Source: Phycisphaeraceae bacterium | GTDB taxonomy: Bacteria; Planctomycetota; Phycisphaerae; Phycisphaerales; Phycisphaeraceae | Length of the DNA: 10,635 nt | Direction: 5' to 3' | Assembly: GCA_020851395.1 (NCBI GenBank) | Contig: JADZCW010000189.1 | Coordinates: 1-10,635, forward strand | Shown: positions 5,898 through 10,635 of the stretch, one piece after another | How positions within the stretch are numbered: the stretch's first letter is position 1 | How the letters are laid out: each line of letters starts with the position of its first letter | Position numbers and translations under genes: made by a program | Notes under the pieces: model-generated | The model's input: the letters and a program-made list of their open reading frames with translations, nothing else | Database searches by the model: none | What the model was told of the DNA's origin: nothing

Positions 5898-7922
5898 CTA
5901 CGCCTCGAGGTTCAGCCATTTGACCTCGTGCGGCGTCAGCTCCACGTGCACGCTCGGGATCGATGTCACCGTCTCGTGGATCAACCGCGGTCCGATCAGC
6001 GCGAAGCTCGGGAACGGCTGCGAGAGCACCCACGCCGCCGCGATGCTGATCACCTCCACCCCCTTCTTCCTCGCCAGCTCCACCGCCCGCGCCTTGCGTT
6101 CGAAGTTATCGTCCGCGTACCAGCAGCGCACGAGTTCCTCGTCCCAGAGCTTCTCAGGCCCCGACCGGTCCGTGAAGAATCCCCGCGCCTGGCTCGACCA
6201 CGCCAGGTGCGCCATCTGGTGCTTCTCCAGGTACGCCAGCGTCGCCGGGTGCTTCGAGCTGATGCACCCGGCCCACGGCGGATCGACCATCCGGGCGAGG
6301 CTGAGGTTGTTGCTGAGGATCGAGAACCCAGCCTTGCCGCGTCTGGCCGCGTACTCGTTCGCCGCCGCGATCCGCTCGATCGTCCAGTTCGAACCCCCAA
6401 AGAGGCTCAGCCGTCCCGCTTTCTTGTGCTCGTTGAGCACGTCCACGAACTCGCCCACCGGCACCTCCGGGTTGTCCCGGTGCATCAGGTACAGGTCCAC
6501 GTGGTCCGTCTGCAGGCGGTTGAGGCTCTCGTGAAGCTGACGCGTCAGGTTGACCGGGTCGCACTGCGGCGTGTGGGCGCCCTTGCCGATGATCACCACG
6601 TCCTTGCGGACGCCGCGCGACTTGACCCACCCGCCCAGCAGCCGCTCCGGCACGCCGTCGCCGTAGCCGTAGGCCGTGTCAAACGCCGTCCCGCCGCGCT
6701 CGAACCAGTCGTCGAAGAGCGCCTGGGAGTGCGCATACACCCGCTGGTTGTCGCAGCCCACGATCAGCCGCGAGATGTCCTTGTCCACCCCCGCAAGGCG
6801 GGCGTACTTCATCGGGTGCTTGAGCGAGCCGACGGGCCGACGCGCCAGCGGACGACCGTGCAGCGGGCGGGGCGTGGCGCCGGGCTTCTCCTCGTCATAC
6901 ACCAGCCCGATCGCCTGCCGCCACCGGTCGAGCGTCGCCATGTTCCCCAGCGTGTCATCCCAGGTCATCGCCGGCGGCGACGCCTGCCGCGCCGGCAGCG
7001 ACTTGGCCACCGTGTCCGCCTCGATGCCGTAGAGGTACTCGTCGCTCTTGACCTCGATCTCCTGCGTCTGCCCCTTGGCATTGACGATGATCTTGACGCT
7101 GCCGCCCTCGCGAGCCGGGATCCAGGGATTGGGCACGACGATCGAGCCGTCCGTCCCGTAGATCCGCACGCTGTTGTCCTGGTTCAGCCGCACGCCCGTG
7201 GCCACCTGGGCGACGATCTCTCCACTCTGGCCGGGGGGCGCCTGGAACTTGAGGATCGCCGCGGCGTACTCGTCGACGTTGGTCTTGCCGACGTGCCCGA
7301 GCCCGACGACCTGCGCCGGCTCGACAAAAGGCAAGCCCCACGCCGCCCCGGCGACGAGGCGCGACATGCTCGTGCAGTAGCAGCCGACGTCGAGGATGCC
7401 GCCGCCCCCGAGCTTGTTGTTCATGAGACGGCTCTCGGGGTTGTCGCCCGCCCGGAAGCTGAAGGTCGCCTGGATCATCTGCACCTGGCCGATCGTCCCG
7501 GCCCGCAGGATCTCGAGCAGCCTGGCCGTCTGCGGGTGGCAGCGGTACATGAACGCCTCCATGAAGAAGACGTCGTGCTCCCGCGCCGCCTCGATCATCG
7601 CCATCGCCTGCGCGTGGTTCAGCCCCACGGGCTTCTCGCAGAGGATGTGCTTGCCCGCCTCGGCCGCGCGGATGGCCCATTGCGGGTGCATCGGGTGCGG
7701 CGTGCAGATGTAGACCGCCTGCACCTTGGGGTCCGCCAGCAGATCCTCGTAGGAGCCGTGGGCCCGCTCGACGCCGAACTCCTGGGCAAACTGCCTCGCT
7801 TTATCCATCGACCGGCTGCCGACCGCGACGAGCCGGCCGGTCCGCGACTTGCTCAGGCCCGTGGCGAAGGCCTTGGCGATGTTCCCGGCGCCGAGAATCC
7901 CCCACGCAAGACGTTCGGACAT
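5898..7922 (-). CDS. Fused Gfo/Idh/MocA oxidoreductase and aldo/keto reductase
   Basis: The 674-residue protein carries two different NAD(P)-dependent oxidoreductases in one open frame. Residues 1 to about 345 are Gfo/Idh/MocA type: Rossmann motif GILGAGNIA (8-16), CEKPVG (95-100) with catalytic-type K97, and GGGGILDVGCY (172-182). The last motif has Y182 where many relatives have His, as in dimeric dihydrodiol dehydrogenase. A linker rich in Pro, Arg and Gly (about 346-370) follows. Residues about 371-674 are an aldo/keto reductase barrel with an apparently complete tetrad: D415 and Y420 (FDTAYGYG), K447 (GKGAH) and H481 (LMHRDNP); GGSNW (509-513) is also family-typical. Family members oxidise or reduce sugars, sugar alcohols and related carbonyls in the cytoplasm; the substrate cannot be read here. 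There is no signal peptide. The start is ATG with AAAGGA (7930-7935) seven bases upstream. The lysM terminator at 7985-8009 separates it from the gene before, so it likely has its own promoter. Confidence 0.92.
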   Translation of the reverse strand: MSERLAWGILGAGNIAKAFATGLSKSRTGRLVAVGSRSMDKARQFAQEFGVERAHGSYEDLLADPKVQAVYICTPHPMHPQWAIRAAEAGKHILCEKPVGLNHAQAMAMIEAAREHDVFFMEAFMYRCHPQTARLLEILRAGTIGQVQMIQATFSFRAGDNPESRLMNNKLGGGGILDVGCYCTSMSRLVAGAAWGLPFVEPAQVVGLGHVGKTNVDEYAAAILKFQAPPGQSGEIVAQVATGVRLNQDNSVRIYGTDGSIVVPNPWIPAREGGSVKIIVNAKGQTQEIEVKSDEYLYGIEADTVAKSLPARQASPPAMTWDDTLGNMATLDRWRQAIGLVYDEEKPGATPRPLHGRPLARRPVGSLKHPMKYARLAGVDKDISRLIVGCDNQRVYAHSQALFDDWFERGGTAFDTAYGYGDGVPERLLGGWVKSRGVRKDVVIIGKGAHTPQCDPVNLTRQLHESLNRLQTDHVDLYLMHRDNPEVPVGEFVDVLNEHKKAGRLSLFGGSNWTIERIAAANEYAARRGKAGFSILSNNLSLARMVDPPWAGCISSKHPATLAYLEKHQMAHLAWSSQARGFFTDRSGPEKLWDEELVRCWYADDNFERKARAVELARKKGVEVISIAAAWVLSQPFPSFALIGPRLIHETVTSIPSVHVELTPHEVKWLNLEA

Positions 7923-7984
7923 GTCAGCATCCTTTCCGCCAACGGAGGCAAAACCGTGCGAGCCGCAAACGCCCGAATCGGTAG

Positions 7985-8009
7985 AAAAAAGCCCCGCCGA
8001 CAGCGGGGC
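7985..8009 (-). terminator. Intrinsic terminator after the lysM gene
   Basis: On the minus strand, GCCCCGC, a five-base loop and GCGGGGC form a perfect 7-bp GC stem (7991-7997 with 8003-8009). It is followed at once by six T (7985-7990). It lies 65 bases beyond the lysM stop and 62 bases before the oxidoreductase start, so it should end the lysM transcript before the next gene on the same strand. Confidence 0.88.
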
Positions 8010-8074
8010 CTGGTAGCATTTCGCAGCGCCCTCTCCCGGAAACCGGGCAGGCTGGTCCTAGACTACAAACCACC

Positions 8075-8428
8075 TCACGGGATCGTCAACACCTGGCCGA
8101 CCTTGATGATCTTGGTGTTCGGATCGATGCCGTTGGCCGAGGCGATCTCGGTCCATCGCTTGGGGTCGCCGTAGAAGCGACGGGAGATGGACCAGAGCGT
8201 GTCGCCCTTCTGCACCGTGTAGGTGTTGCCCATCGCCGGGGCGGGCTGGGGCGCCACGTAAGCCGGGGCCGCCGGCGGCGGGGCCTGGTAGGACATGTCC
8301 ACCGTGGTGTCGGCTGGGACCGGCGGCGGCGGTGGTGCGTCCGAGAGCTGATCTTTCTGTTTGGCCTTGCACCCGGTAAAGCCCACCACCATCGTCACCA
8401 TCAGAACGAGAGCCAGAGTCCTGCGCAT
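8075..8428 (-). CDS. LysM-domain lipoprotein
   Basis: This 117-residue protein starts MRRTLALVLMVTMVVGFTGC: a positively charged end, a hydrophobic core and a lipobox-like FTGC with Cys at 20, so it is probably a lipid-anchored envelope protein. A Pro/Ala-rich linker follows (31-66, including PPPPP). A single C-terminal LysM domain fills residues 69-117, with the family hallmarks YTVQKGDTLWSISRRFYG, an Asn-Gly-Ile-Asp-Pro turn, and KVGQVLTIP at the end. LysM domains bind N-acetylglucosamine-containing glycans such as peptidoglycan, so the likely role is tethering membrane to wall or marking a wall site. No catalytic domain is present. ATG 8428 has AGGAG (8437-8441) eight bases upstream. It is bounded by its own terminator downstream and a candidate promoter upstream, hence probably monocistronic. 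Confidence 0.9.
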   Translation of the reverse strand: MRRTLALVLMVTMVVGFTGCKAKQKDQLSDAPPPPPVPADTTVDMSYQAPPPAAPAYVAPQPAPAMGNTYTVQKGDTLWSISRRFYGDPKRWTEIASANGIDPNTKIIKVGQVLTIP

Positions 8429-8516
8429 CGTTGCTGCTCCTGATCAGGCTGTGGGTCGCATGAGCCGCGCCCATGACGACGTTCTTGACCGTGTAACCCC
8501 CGCAGACACGTCAAGC

Positions 8517-8546
8517 ATTGTACATGTCGCCTTCACACAAGAGCAA
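8517..8546 (-). promoter_or_regulatory. Candidate sigma-70-type promoter for the lysM gene
   Basis: On the minus strand TTGCTC (8541-8546) is followed after 18 bases by TACAAT (8517-8522), a fair -35/-10 pair. It would give a 5' untranslated region of about 80 bases before ATG 8428. It lies in the most AT-rich patch of the 279-base divergent region between lysM and the GH116 gene. The rest of that region (8547-8707) holds no site I can support. Confidence 0.35.
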
Positions 8547-8707
8547 AGCCCTATGCCAGCGGTGGATATCTTCCCAAACCGGCGGCCGACCGGCCCGCCG
8601 CGGGAGGGGCTCGGGGGTGTTGCGCAGCCGATTTGCCGGTAAACTGCCCGCCCGTCCCGCAATTCTCATCCCCATCCGCCCCTCAAGGGGGCTCGAAGGC
8701 TCACCTC

Positions 8708-10635
8708 ATGGTCAAGGCCGTCACCTACCGTGGCCCGCAATTGCGCGAAGTGGCTTTCCCGCTCGGCGGCATCGGCGCCGGCTGCGTCAGCCTCGAGGGT
8801 CGCGGCTCCCTCCGCGACTGGGAGATCTATAATCGCCCCGCCAAGGGCAACCTGCTCGACTTCACCTTCCCCGTCCTCTGGTGCCAGGAGGAGGGCGCGC
8901 CGAGTCAGACCCGCACCGTCCAGGGCCCCTTCAACCGCGACTTCCTCGGCGGCGGCTTCGGCGTCAGCCGCGCCCAGGCCAGCGGACTTCCATGCTTCGC
9001 CAACGCCATCTTCCGGGGGCGCTTCCCCTTCGCCCACATCGAGTTCGAGCAGCCCGACTACCCACTGCAGATCTCGCTACGGGCCTACAGCCCCTTCATC
9101 CCCCTCGACCACGACAGCTCCGCCATGCCGGTGGCTTGCCTCACCTACACGCTCCGCAACCGCACCAAGCACCCCGTCCGCGCCGCTCTGGCGTGGTCGA
9201 TGAACAACCCCGTCGGCCAGGGCGTGCCCATCGTCAAGGAAGACCCCAATAAGGCCCTGAACACCTTCCGCAACACCTTCCCCTCCGGGGCTCACTGCCG
9301 GGGCCTCTACTTCGAGAACACCCGCTTCGCCCCCGACGACCACCGCCACGGCACCGCAGCCCTGACCACCAGCTGGACCGATATCACCTACACGACGAGT
9401 TGGCTCCGCGACGTCGGCTGGTTCGACAGCACGCATCACTTCTGGGACACCTTCAGCAAGGACGGCCAGCTCGGCGACGAGCACCCCTACACCACCCCCG
9501 GAAGCAGGACCGCCGGCACGCTGGGTCTCTGCGTCACCCTCGCCCCCGGCCAGTCGGCCGACCTGCCCTTCCTAATCAGTTGGTGCTTCCCCAACTTCAC
9601 CAAGTACTGGGGCGAGGGCGACAAGAAGGAATCCGAACGCCCCAAGTGGAAGAACGATTACGCCCGCCGCTACCCCACCGCCTGGGACGCAGCCGAGGAC
9701 TTCTTCGCCCGCCAATCCGAGCTCGAGGGCAAGACCGAGGCCTTCGCCGACGCCCTCTGGAACAGCTCCCTCCCGATGGAGGTCATCGAGTCCATCGCCA
9801 ACACCGCCTCGATCCTCCACAGCCCCACCTGCCTGCGCCTACAGGACGGCACCTTCTACGGCTGGGAAGGCTGCGGCGACAACAACGGCTGCTGTGAGGG
9901 CTCCTGCACCCACGTCTGGAACTACGCGCTCACGCAGGCCATGCTCTTCCCCGACCTGCACCGCACCATGCGCCGGGCCGAGTACCAGTACAGCTTCGAG
10001 GCCGGCGAGCACGGCAAGCACGGCGGCATCATCTTCCGCCTCCCCCTGCCGCTGGGAAAGCCGGCTCACACCTTCGATCCCAAGGCCGCCATGCATCACG
10101 CCGCCAGCGATGGCCAGCTCGGCGGGATTGTCCAGCTCTACCGTGACTGGCGCTTCAGCGGCGACGAGCAATACCTCAAGTTCATGTGGCCCCACGCCAA
10201 GCGGGCCCTCGAATACGCCTGGCACCAGTGGGACCGCGACAAGGACGGCCTGGTCGACGGGGACCAGCACAACACCTACGACATCAACTTCCAGGGGCCC
10301 AATCCCCTGACCCAGTGCTTCTACCTCGCCGCCCTGCTCGCCGGCTCGAAGATCGCCCGCCACCTCGGCGACAACACCTCCGCCGACGAATACGAACGCC
10401 TCTACCACGCCGGACGCGACAAGACGCAGAAGGAACTCTTCCGGGGCGAGTACCTCGTCCAGACCTTCGACTGCCTCAAGCCCGACGCGCCCAAATATCA
10501 GCACGGCATCGGCTGCCTCAGCGACCAGGTCTTCGGCCAGCTCGCCGCCCACGTCGCCGGCCTGGGCTACATCCTCGACGAATCCGTGGTCAAGTCCTGC
10601 ATCGCCGCTGTGTTCAAACACAACTTCCGGGGGCC
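8708..10635 (+). CDS. GH116/DUF608 family glycoside hydrolase, C-terminus outside the window
   Basis: I translated this frame codon by codon; it stays open from ATG 8708 through the right edge (642 residues seen). The N-terminus EVAFPLGGIGAGCVSLEGRG matches the start of the GBA2-type N-terminal beta domain (PLGGIGAG then a charged W-E-I-Y). The second half matches the alpha/alpha-barrel DUF608 domain: FYGWEG (383-388), CTHVWNY (400-406) with LFPDLHRTM, then DGDQHNTYD (517-525) and LAALLAG. By comparison with human GBA2 and the bacterial GH116 beta-glucosidase, E387 is my candidate nucleophile and D525 the candidate acid/base; this is a hand alignment. GH116 enzymes cleave beta-glucosides, beta-xylosides or N-acetylglucosaminides, and some act on glucosylceramide. 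No signal peptide is visible, so it is probably cytoplasmic and acts on imported oligosaccharides. Ribosome binding is weak (GAAGG at 8695-8699, eight bases upstream). A Cys cluster (C389, C395, C396, C400) surrounds the presumed active-site loop. Confidence 0.9.
   Translation, partial: MVKAVTYRGPQLREVAFPLGGIGAGCVSLEGRGSLRDWEIYNRPAKGNLLDFTFPVLWCQEEGAPSQTRTVQGPFNRDFLGGGFGVSRAQASGLPCFANAIFRGRFPFAHIEFEQPDYPLQISLRAYSPFIPLDHDSSAMPVACLTYTLRNRTKHPVRAALAWSMNNPVGQGVPIVKEDPNKALNTFRNTFPSGAHCRGLYFENTRFAPDDHRHGTAALTTSWTDITYTTSWLRDVGWFDSTHHFWDTFSKDGQLGDEHPYTTPGSRTAGTLGLCVTLAPGQSADLPFLISWCFPNFTKYWGEGDKKESERPKWKNDYARRYPTAWDAAEDFFARQSELEGKTEAFADALWNSSLPMEVIESIANTASILHSPTCLRLQDGTFYGWEGCGDNNGCCEGSCTHVWNYALTQAMLFPDLHRTMRRAEYQYSFEAGEHGKHGGIIFRLPLPLGKPAHTFDPKAAMHHAASDGQLGGIVQLYRDWRFSGDEQYLKFMWPHAKRALEYAWHQWDRDKDGLVDGDQHNTYDINFQGPNPLTQCFYLAALLAGSKIARHLGDNTSADEYERLYHAGRDKTQKELFRGEYLVQTFDCLKPDAPKYQHGIGCLSDQVFGQLAAHVAGLGYILDESVVKSCIAAVFKHNFRG

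Noticed and set aside
5928..8174. Long plus-strand open frame (748 codons) opposite the oxidoreductase fusion
   Set aside because: Same composition artefact: Arg/His/Val-rich without motifs, and it runs through the lysM terminator and into lysM antisense. The minus-strand protein has complete catalytic motifs of two families.
8680..8691. CCCCTCAAGGGG hairpin before the GH116 start
   Set aside because: Only a 4-bp stem with a tetraloop and no T tract; too weak for a terminator or a regulatory element.
8730..10310. Plus-strand frames within 8730-9252 and 9400-10310
   Set aside because: They are out of frame with the GH116 gene that starts at 8708 and encode Ser/Pro/Thr/Arg-rich sequence with no domain; the 8708 frame is the real one.
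9839..10621. Minus-strand open frame (260 codons) opposite the GH116 gene
   Set aside because: Val/Gly/Ala/Glu-rich low-complexity translation, while the plus-strand frame carries GH116 motifs without interruption.

Overview
The window is very GC-rich and densely coded, with C/G-ending codons, TTG as well as ATG starts and weak or absent Shine-Dalgarno sites at several genes. Gene content suggests a Planctomycetota bacterium, possibly of the Phycisphaerae. The pointers are a fused Gfo/Idh/MocA-aldo/keto reductase, a DUF608/GH116 glycoside hydrolase, exosortase-type exopolysaccharide genes, and the phoH-pgpH housekeeping pair. This taxonomic call is an inference from gene content, not a placement.

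Layout, left to right. (1) Positions 1-1178, plus strand: the tail of an exopolysaccharide tyrosine autokinase (CpsD/CapB/BY-kinase type) ending in a tyrosine/glycine repeat, followed by a short protein that looks like only the N-terminal half of a GT4-like sugar transferase. This is the end of a polysaccharide-export locus that begins outside the window. (2) Positions 1258-5104, minus strand: phoH, then pgpH (7TM-HD c-di-AMP phosphodiesterase), then a short hibernation-promoting factor (hpf/raiA). They run in that transcription order with gaps of 68 and 41 bases, a probable RNA/ribosome and second-messenger operon. ybeY, the usual third member, is not here; hpf occupies its place. (3) Positions 5299-5865, plus strand: a small unrecognised secreted protein or lipoprotein, divergent from phoH. 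(4) Positions 5898-7922, minus strand: a 674-residue two-domain oxidoreductase, Gfo/Idh/MocA followed by aldo/keto reductase, with both active sites apparently intact. (5) Positions 7985-8428, minus strand: a LysM lipoprotein with a clear intrinsic terminator. (6) Positions 8708-10635, plus strand: a GH116/DUF608 glycoside hydrolase, open through the right edge and so lacking its C-terminus here.

The first two blocks concern envelope polysaccharide and core RNA/nucleotide signalling. The last two major genes (sugar oxidoreductase fusion, GH116) fit carbohydrate turnover, but they are divergent and separated by the lysM gene, so a shared pathway is only a guess. No mobile element, CRISPR array, tRNA or rRNA was seen. 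No gap between genes exceeds 300 bases; the longest is 8429-8707, which holds the probable lysM promoter and nothing else I can support. I see no strong evidence for a wholly new system. The most unusual items are the oxidoreductase fusion, hpf in the ybeY position, and the half-length glycosyltransferase-like protein beside the kinase.
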